DNA from: Rhodobacterales bacterium 56_14_T64
GTDB taxonomy: Bacteria > Pseudomonadota > Alphaproteobacteria > Rhodobacterales > Rhodobacteraceae
Assembly: GCA_002162795.1 (NCBI GenBank)
Contig: MAAY01000048.1
Location: 1 to 63,841, forward strand
Direction of reading: 5' to 3'
DNA length: 63,841 nt
In this document: piece by piece, positions 19,068 to 28,085 of the stretch
Position numbering within the stretch: position 1 is the first letter of the stretch
Layout of the letters: the number at the start of each line of letters is the position of its first letter
Notes under the pieces: model-generated
What the model was told of the DNA's origin: nothing
Database searches by the model: none
The model's input: only the letters and a program-made list of their open reading frames with translations
Translations under genes and position numbers: made by a program

Positions 19068-20396
19068 CTACTTTGATAATGCCCGCTTGATCGCCTCGTA
19101 CGAGGCTTTTGGCGTTCGTTTCAGGCTGTCAAAATCCACGTGCACCAGACCAAAGCGTTTTTCATAACCCAAGGCCCACTCGAAATTGTCCATCAAGGAC
19201 CACAGGAAATAACCCTGAACCGGAACACCTTCGTCCGCCGCCTGCTTTACGCGTTGCAAGTGCTGGTTAATATAATCAATGCGATCCGGATCGAAACACG
19301 CGCCATCAACAACGGTATCCGCCGCCGCCATGCCATTCTCGGTCACGAACAATGGTAAATCCCCGGTATAGTCAGCAACCGTGCGTTTCAGGAATTTATA
19401 CAAGCCATCGGGATAGATCTCCCAGCCCATCTGTGTCTTGGGCAAAGGTCCATCCACTTCGGTGTGGGCAGGCCACGGGCCGTCGCATGGAGCAATGATC
19501 TTGCGGGTGTAATAGTTCAAGCCGCACCAATCCACTGGCGCGGTGATGGTGCCGAAGTCATCTTGCCAGCCTTTGGGGAGATGCTCGCCCAGCCCGTCGA
19601 TGATCCGCTCTGGGTATTCCCCCTTGAATACGCCGCTCAGGAAAAACCGGTTGTAGATATCATCGTATAGATCGGCGGCGGCGATGGCCTCGGGCGTGTC
19701 ATCTACTGGCTGCGCCCATTCAAAGTTAAACACGGCGCCAAGATTTGACATCCCCAAACCGCGCATCGCCTGTATGGATCGTCCGTGCGACAACAGCACA
19801 TGATGCATCGCGCGCGCAGTGGCGCGAATGTCGCGCATACCCGGCGCGTGATGACCCAGAAAATGCGACAACCAGGTGACACACCAGGGCTCGTTGATAG
19901 GCGCGACAGAGTGCATCCGGTCACCAATCCGCCCCATGATCACCTCGGTGAAATCAGCAAACCAACCTGCAATATCGCGGTTTCTCCAACCACCCAGATC
20001 CGCTAGCGGCTGCGGCAGTTCCCAATGATACAAAGTGGCACAGGGCTTTAGCCCGCGCTCCAGCATCGCATCGGTGAGCCGATCATAGAAATCCAAACCC
20101 TCGGGGTTTGGCGCTCCGCGACCTTCGGGCATTACCCGTCCCCAACTGGTGGAAAAGCGGTAACTATCGAACCCAGCCGCTGCGACAAGGTCCAGATCTT
20201 CCTCAAAGCGATGATAGTGGTCGCAGGCGCGCAGCCCGTTTTCGGCGCGGGTCACATTGCCCGGTGTTGCGGCAAAGCTGTCCCAATGGGTTGGGCCCGC
20301 GCCGCCAAATCCATGACCTTCGATCTGATAGCTTGAGGTCGCGGTTCCAAACATGAAATCTTTGGGAAAATCGCTTCGGTTCAGGGTCAACATCAT
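19068..20396 (-). CDS. GH1 beta-glucosidase
   Basis: This 442-residue glycoside hydrolase family 1 enzyme starts with FPKDFMFGTATSSYQIEG (family N-terminal signature). The acid/base Glu169 is in APINEPW and the nucleophile Glu353 is in LFVTENGMA. GYFLWSLMDNFEWALGYEKRFGLVHVD is the aglycone-site segment. There is no signal peptide, so it is cytoplasmic. It overlaps the LacI-type regulator by 4 bp. The pair is divergent from aglEFGAK, which imports and splits alpha-glucosides, so the locus may handle both alpha- and beta-linked glucosides. Confidence 0.93.
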   Translation of the reverse strand: MMLTLNRSDFPKDFMFGTATSSYQIEGHGFGGAGPTHWDSFAATPGNVTRAENGLRACDHYHRFEEDLDLVAAAGFDSYRFSTSWGRVMPEGRGAPNPEGLDFYDRLTDAMLERGLKPCATLYHWELPQPLADLGGWRNRDIAGWFADFTEVIMGRIGDRMHSVAPINEPWCVTWLSHFLGHHAPGMRDIRATARAMHHVLLSHGRSIQAMRGLGMSNLGAVFNFEWAQPVDDTPEAIAAADLYDDIYNRFFLSGVFKGEYPERIIDGLGEHLPKGWQDDFGTITAPVDWCGLNYYTRKIIAPCDGPWPAHTEVDGPLPKTQMGWEIYPDGLYKFLKRTVADYTGDLPLFVTENGMAAADTVVDGACFDPDRIDYINQHLQRVKQAADEGVPVQGYFLWSLMDNFEWALGYEKRFGLVHVDFDSLKRTPKASYEAIKRALSK

Positions 20397-21424
20397 CGGC
20401 CCTCCAAGTTCGGGCCAGTGGACCGCCCAACAGTCAGCTCGGCCTCCAGCAATTTTGTTTTTGGGGCCTGCTGGGGATTCGAGATCTGCTCGATCAGAAT
20501 CCGAGCCAGCTGTTGCCCCGCCTCGCGCACAGACGAGCGGGTCGCCGTAAACAGCGGCACATCATCACCGTTTCTGAGATATGACAGATCATCGTCATGG
20601 GTTATCACCGAAATATCGCGCCCCATGACCAATCCGGCATCGTGGATGGCGCGCCGAATACCAATAGCTGGGATCATCGAAGACACCAGATAGGCTGTTG
20701 GCGGATCGGGCAGCTCCATCATCTGACGAACCGCCTGGTAGCCGTAGTTCTCGGTCATCTCTTCTGATCGCATCAGCTGCGGATCAACGGCGATACCTCG
20801 GTTGAGCAATGCTTCGACGTAGCCGGTGCGACGCCTATGGGCAAAATCCATTTTCTCAAGACCGTTGAGCAAGCCAATGCGCCTGTGCCCCAGATCAAGC
20901 AGGAAATCCGTTGCCCGCAGAAAGGCGTTCTTATTGTTCATGTCCAGCCAGTTGTAGGGAATTTGCACATCCGAGGCACGGCCATGAACGGCAAACGGCA
21001 GACCAATATCCTGCAACAGTGAAATGCGCGGATCCTGCATCTCGGGCGCGTGGACAACAATGCCGTCAACGTTCCCCTTGGCAAACATTTCGCGGTAAAC
21101 CCGCTCTTCCTGACTATCCTGTACCAGGGACAACACCATATCATACCCGGCCGCCGCATAGGTTTCGCCTGCCCCCGCAATGAAGTCGCCAAAAACCGGG
21201 TTCACCATTTCATGCTGCGCCGAGATCGGGATCACATGACCAATCGCCATGGACCGCCCCGTGGCCAACCCCTTGGCACGAGTGTTTGGCCGATAGCTGT
21301 ATTTTTCCGCTGCTGCCGCAACACGTTGCCGGGTTGCTTCACTGACCTCAGGGTAGCCATTCAGCGCACGGCTAACCGTGGTTTGCGACAATCCGAGTCG
21401 GGCAGCCAGATCCTTGAGATTCAT
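20393..21424 (-). CDS. aglR: LacI-family repressor of the agl locus (AglR-like)
   Basis: The protein has about 343 residues from ATG 21424 (MNLKDLAARLGLSQTTVSRALNGYPEVSEATRQRV, the LacI HTH plus hinge). An in-frame start at 21484 would add 20 unconserved residues. The periplasmic-binding-protein-like effector domain has HVIPISAQHEMVNPVFGDFIAGA and YLVSSMIPAIGIRRAI. It is divergent from aglE, with CCAAA..TTTGG-type palindromes in between. It probably represses both itself with the GH1 gene and aglEFGAK. Confidence 0.88.
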   Translation of the reverse strand: MNLKDLAARLGLSQTTVSRALNGYPEVSEATRQRVAAAAEKYSYRPNTRAKGLATGRSMAIGHVIPISAQHEMVNPVFGDFIAGAGETYAAAGYDMVLSLVQDSQEERVYREMFAKGNVDGIVVHAPEMQDPRISLLQDIGLPFAVHGRASDVQIPYNWLDMNNKNAFLRATDFLLDLGHRRIGLLNGLEKMDFAHRRRTGYVEALLNRGIAVDPQLMRSEEMTENYGYQAVRQMMELPDPPTAYLVSSMIPAIGIRRAIHDAGLVMGRDISVITHDDDLSYLRNGDDVPLFTATRSSVREAGQQLARILIEQISNPQQAPKTKLLEAELTVGRSTGPNLEGR

Positions 21425-21435
21425 ATAATCCATCC

Positions 21436-21449
21436 AAAGCGCTATCAAT
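21436..21449. promoter_or_regulatory. LacI-type operator candidate near the aglR start
   Basis: CCAAAGCGCTATCA is an imperfect palindrome centred on the CG step common to LacI-family sites (AAAGCGCTTT-like). It lies just upstream of the aglR ATG and resembles the site at 21588-21601. Confidence 0.45.
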
Positions 21450-21587
21450 TTTGACAATCTAGCGCGCTGATTATCTAAGGTCAAAGGTCTTTATTCATAT
21501 AGAGCAACCCGCGTGCATCTTTAGTTATATGGGTCAATCTCACATTCGCCATTGACACAACGGCAAGAATCCTGAATTTTTCCATTA

Positions 21588-21601
21588 CCAAATCGCTTTG
21601 G
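21588..21601. promoter_or_regulatory. LacI-type operator candidate upstream of aglE
   Basis: CCAAATCGCTTTGG has perfect 5 bp arms around a TCGC centre. It is 61 bp before the aglE ATG and 152 bp from the site near aglR. A third, half-matching site, CCAAGCGCTGATTA, is at 21627-21640. Confidence 0.5.
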
Positions 21602-21661
21602 ACGATTTTCAAAGTCGCCAAGGACCAAGCGCTGATTAGGCGCGATAAGGGAGGATTAATC

Positions 21662-23014
21662 ATGAAGACCAAGCTTCTCGCTGCAGCGGGTATTTTAGCA
21701 CTGTCATCGGGACTGTCTTACGCCGAAGGGAAAATGCCATTCCCCGTCGGCGAAGGTGATTTCAACTGGGAAAGCTACGAAGCCCTGAAATCGCTGCAAC
21801 TGGACGGTGAACAGGTTACGGTCTTTGGCCCCTGGCTGGGCCCGGATCAGGAATTGGCAGAAAATGTTCTTGCCTATTTTGCTGAGGCTACAGGCGCTGA
21901 TGTTCGCTACGTCGGCTCTGACAGCTTTGAGCAGCAGATCATGGTCGATGCCGAAGCCGGTTCAGCCCCCAACGTTGCAATCTTTCCGCAGCCCGGCCTT
22001 GCCGCAGATATGGCATCGCGCGGCTTTCTCGCGCCGCTTGGCAGCGAGACCGCAGATTGGGTCCGCGACAACTATGCGGCTGGCAGTTCTTGGGTGGATC
22101 TCAGCACCTTTGCGGGTCCAGATGGCGCCGACGATCTGTATGGCATGTTCTTCAAAATCGACGTGAAATCGCTGGTTTGGTATGTGCCGGAAAACTTCGA
22201 AGACTTTGGCTATGACGTGCCCGAGTCGATGGAAGACCTGAAGGCCCTGACCGACCAGATGGTTGCAGACGGAAACACCCCTTGGTGTATTGGTCTGGGT
22301 TCCGGTGGCGCAACGGGCTGGCCTGCAACCGACTGGGTCGAAGACCTGATGCTGCGCACCCAGGAACCTGCCGTCTATGACCAATGGGTTTCCAACGAAA
22401 TCCCGTTCACTGACGCGCGTGTCGTCGCAGCAATCGAAGAGTTTGGCTACTTTGCACGCAACGACAAATATGTCTCCGGTGGCGCCGGCGCTGTTGCCTC
22501 AACCGATTTCCGCGACAGCCCCAAAGGTCTGTTCTCCAGCCCATCGCAGTGTTTCATGCATCGTCAGGCTTCGTTCATCCCGGCCTTCTTCCCAGAAGGC
22601 ACCGAAGTGGGTGAAGACGCTGACTTCTTCTACTTCCCTGCCTATGCTGAAAAAGATCTCGGCGCCCCGGTTCTGGGTGCTGGCACATTGTGGTCGATCA
22701 CCAACGATTCCAAAGGTGCGCGTGCTTTGATGGAATTCCTGAAGTCACCCATCGCGCACGAAGTGTGGATGGCACAGCAAGGTTTCCTGACACCGCATAA
22801 AGGTGTGAACACCGAAACCTACGCAACGGACACGCTCAAGAAAATGGGTGAGATCCTGCTGTCTGCCGACACATTCCGCTTTGACGCATCAGACCTGATG
22901 CCCGGTGGTGTTGGTGCAGGCTCGTTCTGGACCGGTATGGTTGACTATTCTGGCGGTAAATCTGCTGAAGACGCAGCCTCTGACATCCAAAAGTCCTGGG
23001 ACGCTTTGAAGTAA
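21662..23014 (+). CDS. aglE: Alpha-glucoside-binding periplasmic protein (AglE)
   Basis: This 450-residue family 1 solute-binding protein has signal peptide MKTKLLAAAGILALSSGLSYA. The mature part includes GEQVTVFGPWLGPDQELAENVLAYFAEATGADVRYVGSDSFEQ and ends SAEDAASDIQKSWDALK, both characteristic of AglE. A strong GGGAGG precedes the ATG. It is the first gene of aglEFGAK. A hairpin after its stop probably gives it higher expression than the membrane components. Confidence 0.93.
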   Translation: MKTKLLAAAGILALSSGLSYAEGKMPFPVGEGDFNWESYEALKSLQLDGEQVTVFGPWLGPDQELAENVLAYFAEATGADVRYVGSDSFEQQIMVDAEAGSAPNVAIFPQPGLAADMASRGFLAPLGSETADWVRDNYAAGSSWVDLSTFAGPDGADDLYGMFFKIDVKSLVWYVPENFEDFGYDVPESMEDLKALTDQMVADGNTPWCIGLGSGGATGWPATDWVEDLMLRTQEPAVYDQWVSNEIPFTDARVVAAIEEFGYFARNDKYVSGGAGAVASTDFRDSPKGLFSSPSQCFMHRQASFIPAFFPEGTEVGEDADFFYFPAYAEKDLGAPVLGAGTLWSITNDSKGARALMEFLKSPIAHEVWMAQQGFLTPHKGVNTETYATDTLKKMGEILLSADTFRFDASDLMPGGVGAGSFWTGMVDYSGGKSAEDAASDIQKSWDALK

Positions 23015-23034
23015 GCCCCTAACCAAGACACAAA

Positions 23035-23059
23035 GGTCGCCCTACACTGCGGGGCGGCC
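23035..23059 (+). terminator. Intercistronic hairpin after aglE
   Basis: GGTCGCCC and GGGCGGCC pair (one G-T) across a nine-base loop, 21 bp after the aglE stop, with TTAT following. It is more likely an attenuator or RNA-stabilising stem than a full stop, since aglF follows 20 bp later. Confidence 0.55.
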
Positions 23060-23080
23060 TTATCCAAATCTACTCATTGC

Positions 23081-24100
23081 GTGGACTTTGAAATGCATCC
23101 AGCTCTCCAAGGAATACTGACCATCGCCTTTGGTGTTGGTGGCTGCGTTGGTTACTTCTACCTATCCAATATCATCCTGGATCATGCCATTTTCCCGGCC
23201 CGCGGCACCCATATCGCTCGCAACATCCGCCGTGCAAATATCGTGCGGCCCTGGCTGTTCTTGCTACCTGCCCTTCTGGCCTTGGGACTGTATCTCGCCT
23301 ACCCGGTTTTTGAGACACTGCGGCTGTCGCTAACAGAACGAGTCCCGGGCGGCGGGTCGGTCTTTGTCGGCTTGGACAATTACAAACAGATGCTGGGCGA
23401 GGATAAGTTTTGGGAAGCGTTACAGAACAACTTCCTCTGGCTGCTGGTTGTGCCCGCAGGGGCAACGGCATTTGGCCTGCTGGCGGCGCAACTGACTGAC
23501 CGGATCGCCTGGGGCAACCTTGCCAAATCGCTGATCTTCATGCCGATGGCCATTTCTTTTGTCGGCGCGGCAGTAATCTGGAAACTGGTCTACGACGCCC
23601 GCCCGCCCGGAGCCGAACAAATCGGCGTGCTAAACGCGATCTATATCTATTATGGCGGCGATGAGGCCCAGCAATGGTTGACCATCCCGTTTTGGAACAG
23701 CTTCTTCCTGATGGCGGTGCTGATCTGGATTCAAACCGGCTTTGCCATGGTGATCCTGTCAGCCGCCCTGCGCGGCGTGCCGGAAGACACCATCGAAGCC
23801 GCCATTGTCGACGGCGCCAATCCATTTCAGATCTTCTTTCGCATCAAGATGCCGCAGATCATGGGCACCATCGTCGTGGTCTGGACCACCATCACCATTG
23901 TTGTGCTCAAGGTGTTCGACATCGTGTTCGCCATGACCAACGGCCAATGGCAGACACAGGTTCTGGCCAATTACATGTTCGACAAATTGTTCCGCGCCAA
24001 TGACTGGGGGGTTGGCTCGGCCAGCGCCATGGTGATCATGCTGCTGGTGTCGCCGATCCTGATCTGGAACGTCTACAACGCCCGCAAAGAAATGCGCTAA
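23081..24100 (+). CDS. aglF: Alpha-glucoside ABC importer permease AglF
   Basis: This 339-residue MalF-type permease starts at GTG 23081; ATG 23093 is an alternative. It has about seven membrane helices, and the coupling loop EAAIVDGANPFQIFFRIKMPQI (EAA motif) lies near residues 245-266. WQTQVLANYMFDKLFRANDWGVGSASA is typical of AglF. It pairs with AglG, whose start is 12 bp downstream behind an AAGGAGG site. Confidence 0.92.
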   Translation: MDFEMHPALQGILTIAFGVGGCVGYFYLSNIILDHAIFPARGTHIARNIRRANIVRPWLFLLPALLALGLYLAYPVFETLRLSLTERVPGGGSVFVGLDNYKQMLGEDKFWEALQNNFLWLLVVPAGATAFGLLAAQLTDRIAWGNLAKSLIFMPMAISFVGAAVIWKLVYDARPPGAEQIGVLNAIYIYYGGDEAQQWLTIPFWNSFFLMAVLIWIQTGFAMVILSAALRGVPEDTIEAAIVDGANPFQIFFRIKMPQIMGTIVVVWTTITIVVLKVFDIVFAMTNGQWQTQVLANYMFDKLFRANDWGVGSASAMVIMLLVSPILIWNVYNARKEMR

Positions 24101-24111
24101 GGAGGCCTGAT

Positions 24112-25266
24112 ATGAATTCGATTGCCGGACATAAATCGGGTCTGACCTGGGCGGTGCATATCTCGGTACTGCTGTTGGTGGGACTTTGGATATTCCCAAC
24201 CGTGGGGCTACTGGTGTCCTCGTTCCGCACTGCCGATCAAATCTCGTCCAGCGGCTGGTGGCGGGCCATGTTCCCCACCGAACAAAACCTGACCCTGCGC
24301 ACGGCAACCCCAGACACACAGGTGAAAATAGGCGATCTTTACGTAATCGAAGGCAACCTGTTCGAGGTCAAGGCAGGCAAGAGTGCCGCGATTTCAGCCT
24401 GGGGCGTTACCTCCCGCGAGATAGATGCCTACAAGTCCGGAGATCAGGCCGAGTTGCGCAAGGGTGGTCTGTTGACGGTCCAGTCCGACGGCAGCTATCG
24501 GTTGGAGAGTGACACAGAAATAAGCGGAAAGCGCGGTCCCCGGGTGTTTGTCACGGCTGTTGTGCCGCCAGAATTCACCCTAAAGAACTATGAAACCATC
24601 CTGATCAGCGGCAATGCCACCGACAATATGGCAAAGGCCTTTATCAACACTCTGACAGTGACGATCCCGGCGACGATCATCCCGATCCTGATCGCCGCCT
24701 TTGCCGCTTATGCGCTGGCCTGGATGGAATTCCCCGGTCGCGCCCTGCTGATCGCAGCCATCGTCGGGTTGTTGGTGGTGCCGCTGCAACTGGCGCTGAT
24801 CCCATTGCTGAAGGTTCACAACGAAATTGGCATTGGAAAAGGGTACTTGGGCGCTTGGATGGCTCATACTGGGTTTGGCCTGCCGCTGGCCATTTACCTG
24901 CTGCGCAACTACATGATCGGCATCCCCCGCGACATTATCGAGAACGCCCGCGTTGACGGCGCCACCGATTTCCAGATCTTCATCCGGATCGTCCTACCGC
25001 TCAGCTTCCCGGCTCTGGCCAGTTTTGCCATTTTCCAATTCCTGTGGACATGGAACGACCTGCTGGTGGCCCTGGTTTTCCTGATCGACTCGACCGGTGA
25101 AACCACAGTGATGACCAAACAAATCGTCGAGATGCTGGGCACCCGTGGGGGCAACTGGGAGATCCTGGCAACCTCGGCCTTTGTCTCCATCTCGGTGCCG
25201 CTGGTGGTTTTCTTCGCAATGCAAAAATACCTGGTGCGCGGCCTGCTGGCTGGCTCGGTTAAATAA
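24112..25266 (+). CDS. aglG: Alpha-glucoside ABC importer permease AglG
   Basis: This 384-residue MalG-type permease has an EAA-type loop, ENARVDGATDFQIFIRIVLPLS, near residue 280. A long hydrophilic insertion of about 120 residues between the first and second membrane helices (about 45-165) is predicted to lie in the periplasm. Such an insertion is known in AglG and absent from MalG. The C-terminus is YLVRGLLAGSVK. The Shine-Dalgarno AAGGAGG is 6 nt before the ATG. Confidence 0.92.
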   Translation: MNSIAGHKSGLTWAVHISVLLLVGLWIFPTVGLLVSSFRTADQISSSGWWRAMFPTEQNLTLRTATPDTQVKIGDLYVIEGNLFEVKAGKSAAISAWGVTSREIDAYKSGDQAELRKGGLLTVQSDGSYRLESDTEISGKRGPRVFVTAVVPPEFTLKNYETILISGNATDNMAKAFINTLTVTIPATIIPILIAAFAAYALAWMEFPGRALLIAAIVGLLVVPLQLALIPLLKVHNEIGIGKGYLGAWMAHTGFGLPLAIYLLRNYMIGIPRDIIENARVDGATDFQIFIRIVLPLSFPALASFAIFQFLWTWNDLLVALVFLIDSTGETTVMTKQIVEMLGTRGGNWEILATSAFVSISVPLVVFFAMQKYLVRGLLAGSVK

Positions 25267-25292
25267 CTCACTCCTTCCTACGGACTAAGACT

Positions 25293-26948
25293 ATGACGAA
25301 TGACGCTCAAATCACGCCAAAGAACATACTGGCCGCCGATCCTGACTGGTGGCGCGGCGCGGTAATCTACCAGATCTACCCGCGCAGCTTTCAAGACAGC
25401 ACGGGCGATGGCATCGGCGATCTGTTGGGCATAGCTCAGCGCCTGCCATACATCGCCTCGCTGGGGGTCGATGCGATCTGGATCTCGCCGTTCTTCACCT
25501 CGCCGATGAAAGACTTCGGCTACGACGTCAGCAATTATTGTGACGTCGATCCGATGTTCGGAACGCTGGCTGATTTCGATGTCGTCGTTAAAACTGCCCA
25601 CAAACTGGGCGTGCGGGTGATGATTGATCTGGTGCTGTCACATACCTCTGACCAACACCCTTGGTTCGCCGAATCACGGGCTAATCGCGACAGTGCCAAA
25701 TCCGATTGGTACGTCTGGTCCGACCCAAAACCGGATGGAACGCCGCCCAACAACTGGCTGTCGATCTTTGGCGGATCGGCCTGGCAATGGGACACTCGGC
25801 GCGAGCAGTATTACCTGCACAACTTCCTAACAACGCAACCTGATCTGAATTTCCATTGCCCCGCAGTGCAAGACGCCCTGCTGGAGGCAACCCGGTTCTG
25901 GCTGGACCGCGGCGTGGACGGTTACCGCCTGGACACCATCAATTTCTACACCCACGACAAACTGCTGCGCGATAACCCTGCCCTACCGCCCGAACAGCGC
26001 AATTCCACCATCGCGCCCTCGGTGAACCCCTATAATCATCAGCAACATCTGTACTCGAAAAACCAGCCCGAGAACCTGGACTTCCTGCGCAGTTTCCGCA
26101 GCCTGCTGAACGAATACCCGGACAAATCAGCCGTAGGCGAAGTGGGCGATGCCCAACTAGGGCTGGAAATTATGGGTCAGTACACTGCCGGTGATGACTT
26201 TGTGCATATGTGTTATGCCTTTGAATTTCTGGAAAAATCACCGCTGACAGCCTCCCGCGTGGTCGAAGTCTTTGATCGCCTAGACAAAGTCGCCGCAGAT
26301 GGCTGGGCCTGCTGGGCCTTTTCCAATCACGACGTGGTGCGCCACGCCTCGCGTTGGAACCTGTCACCGGCAGCGCTGCGCGCTTTCACCACAATGATGA
26401 TGTGCCTGCGCGGCACCGTTTGCCTGTACCAAGGCGAGGAGTTGGGCCTGCCCGAGGCCGACATCGCATTTGAGGATCTGCAAGATCCCTATGGCATCGA
26501 ATTTTGGCCCCAGTTCAAAGGCCGAGATGGCTGCCGCACCCCCATGGTCTGGAAACAGTCAAACAGCAGTGGCGGCTTCTCAACCGGTAAGCCTTGGTTG
26601 CCGGTGGGCGCTGAACATTTGAGCCGCGCCGTCGCCTTACAGGATGAAGATCCAACAGCGATTTTGCATCACTACCGCCGATCCATCGCGTTTCGCAGCG
26701 CCAGCCCCATGCTGGCCAAGGGGGATCTAAACGGAATGCAGGCCTCGGGCGAGGTTTTGAGCTTTGTCAGAACTTTGGGCTCGGAAGAGATATTTTGTGC
26801 CTTCAACCTCGGCAATGATCCAAACAGCCTGACCCTTCCAAAAGGCGATTGGGTGCAGATCGGCGAGGATTTGGGCAGCGCGGTGATATCAACAGATAAC
26901 ATCGTGGATTTACAGCCATGGCAGCCCTGCCTGGCGCGCCGGGTCTGA
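25293..26948 (+). CDS. aglA: GH13 alpha-glucosidase (AglA)
   Basis: This 551-residue enzyme of glycoside hydrolase family 13 (oligo-1,6-glucosidase subfamily) has DWWRGAVIYQIYPRSFQDSTGDGIGDL at the N-terminus. Catalytic residues are Asp214 in VDGYRLDTINF, Glu283 in AVGEVGDAQ and Asp347 in FSNHDVVR. It has no signal peptide, so it splits imported alpha-glucosides (sucrose, maltose, trehalose-like sugars) in the cytoplasm. It lies in the fixed order aglG-aglA-aglK. Confidence 0.93.
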   Translation: MTNDAQITPKNILAADPDWWRGAVIYQIYPRSFQDSTGDGIGDLLGIAQRLPYIASLGVDAIWISPFFTSPMKDFGYDVSNYCDVDPMFGTLADFDVVVKTAHKLGVRVMIDLVLSHTSDQHPWFAESRANRDSAKSDWYVWSDPKPDGTPPNNWLSIFGGSAWQWDTRREQYYLHNFLTTQPDLNFHCPAVQDALLEATRFWLDRGVDGYRLDTINFYTHDKLLRDNPALPPEQRNSTIAPSVNPYNHQQHLYSKNQPENLDFLRSFRSLLNEYPDKSAVGEVGDAQLGLEIMGQYTAGDDFVHMCYAFEFLEKSPLTASRVVEVFDRLDKVAADGWACWAFSNHDVVRHASRWNLSPAALRAFTTMMMCLRGTVCLYQGEELGLPEADIAFEDLQDPYGIEFWPQFKGRDGCRTPMVWKQSNSSGGFSTGKPWLPVGAEHLSRAVALQDEDPTAILHHYRRSIAFRSASPMLAKGDLNGMQASGEVLSFVRTLGSEEIFCAFNLGNDPNSLTLPKGDWVQIGEDLGSAVISTDNIVDLQPWQPCLARRV

Positions 26949-26972
26949 ACGGGTAAAGGGAGACAACACCAC

Positions 26973-28064
26973 ATGGCCAATTTGAAATTGACCGATATTG
27001 CCAAAACCTATGGGGGCACTGTCAATGTTCTCAATAATATCAACCTCGACATTCAGACCGGCGAGCTGGTGGTCTTTGTCGGTCCCTCGGGCTGCGGCAA
27101 GTCTACATTGCTGCGGATGATTGCCGGTCTGGAAAAGATCTCTGCCGGCACGCTAGAGATCGACGGCCAAGTGGTGAACGACATCCCGCCCGCGCAGCGT
27201 GGTATCGCCATGGTGTTCCAGTCTTACGCGCTGTACCCGCATATGACCGTGCGCGACAACATGAGCTTTGCCCTGAAAATCGCTGGCAAACCCAAGGCTG
27301 AAATCGACGCCACCATCGAACGGGTCGCAAAGACATTGCAACTGGGTGAACTGCTCGACCGGCTGCCCAAAGCATTGTCAGGTGGCCAGCGCCAGCGCGT
27401 TGCCATTGGCCGGTCCATTGTCCGCAACCCCAAAGTCTATCTATTTGACGAACCGCTCTCGAACCTTGATGCCGCATTGCGCGTGGCCACCCGCCTTGAA
27501 ATTGCGCAACTGAAAGAGTCCATGCCGGACAGCACCATGGTCTATGTCACCCACGATCAGGTCGAAGCCATGACTCTGGCTGACCGCATTGTCGTTCTAG
27601 CTAACAAGGGCATTGCCCAAGTCGGTACACCTCTGGAATTATATGAAAGTCCACAAAACGAGTTTGTCGCCCAGTTCATTGGCTCACCCGCCATGAACCT
27701 GTTTCCTGGCAAAGTCATCGGCACCGGAGATGTCACCAGCCTGCGCTTAGATGGCGGCGGTCTTATCACATCAGATGTCCCAACCACGGATGAAGACATG
27801 GGGCTAACGGTCAATGTTGGTGTGCGCCCCGAGGACATGTTGATTACTGAAGTCGAAAATTGGGTGATGGAGTGCACAGTCAACATCATTGAAGCCTTAG
27901 GTGATGTCACGGTGCTCTATTTTGACTCTCTCGAAGGCCAGGCCCCATGGATTGCAAAACTACCAGGCATCCACAATGGTTTGCGCGGCCAATCGGTTCG
28001 TCTGACGGCGACACCAGCTAAGGTTCACCTTTTTCACAACGGGCAATCTTTGTTGTACCGATAG
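26973..28064 (+). CDS. aglK: Alpha-glucoside ABC importer ATPase AglK
   Basis: This 363-residue MalK/UgpC-type ATPase has Walker A GPSGCGKST (about 38-46), signature LSGGQRQRVAIGRSI, Walker B VYLFDEPLSNLD and H-loop VTHDQVEA. A C-terminal TOBE/OB region (about 240-360) includes VGVRPEDM. It completes aglEFGAK and ends 22 bp before the convergent tadC gene. No obvious terminator separates the two. Confidence 0.93.
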   Translation: MANLKLTDIAKTYGGTVNVLNNINLDIQTGELVVFVGPSGCGKSTLLRMIAGLEKISAGTLEIDGQVVNDIPPAQRGIAMVFQSYALYPHMTVRDNMSFALKIAGKPKAEIDATIERVAKTLQLGELLDRLPKALSGGQRQRVAIGRSIVRNPKVYLFDEPLSNLDAALRVATRLEIAQLKESMPDSTMVYVTHDQVEAMTLADRIVVLANKGIAQVGTPLELYESPQNEFVAQFIGSPAMNLFPGKVIGTGDVTSLRLDGGGLITSDVPTTDEDMGLTVNVGVRPEDMLITEVENWVMECTVNIIEALGDVTVLYFDSLEGQAPWIAKLPGIHNGLRGQSVRLTATPAKVHLFHNGQSLLYR

Positions 28065-28085
28065 GCTCAATCACGATTTCGGGTG

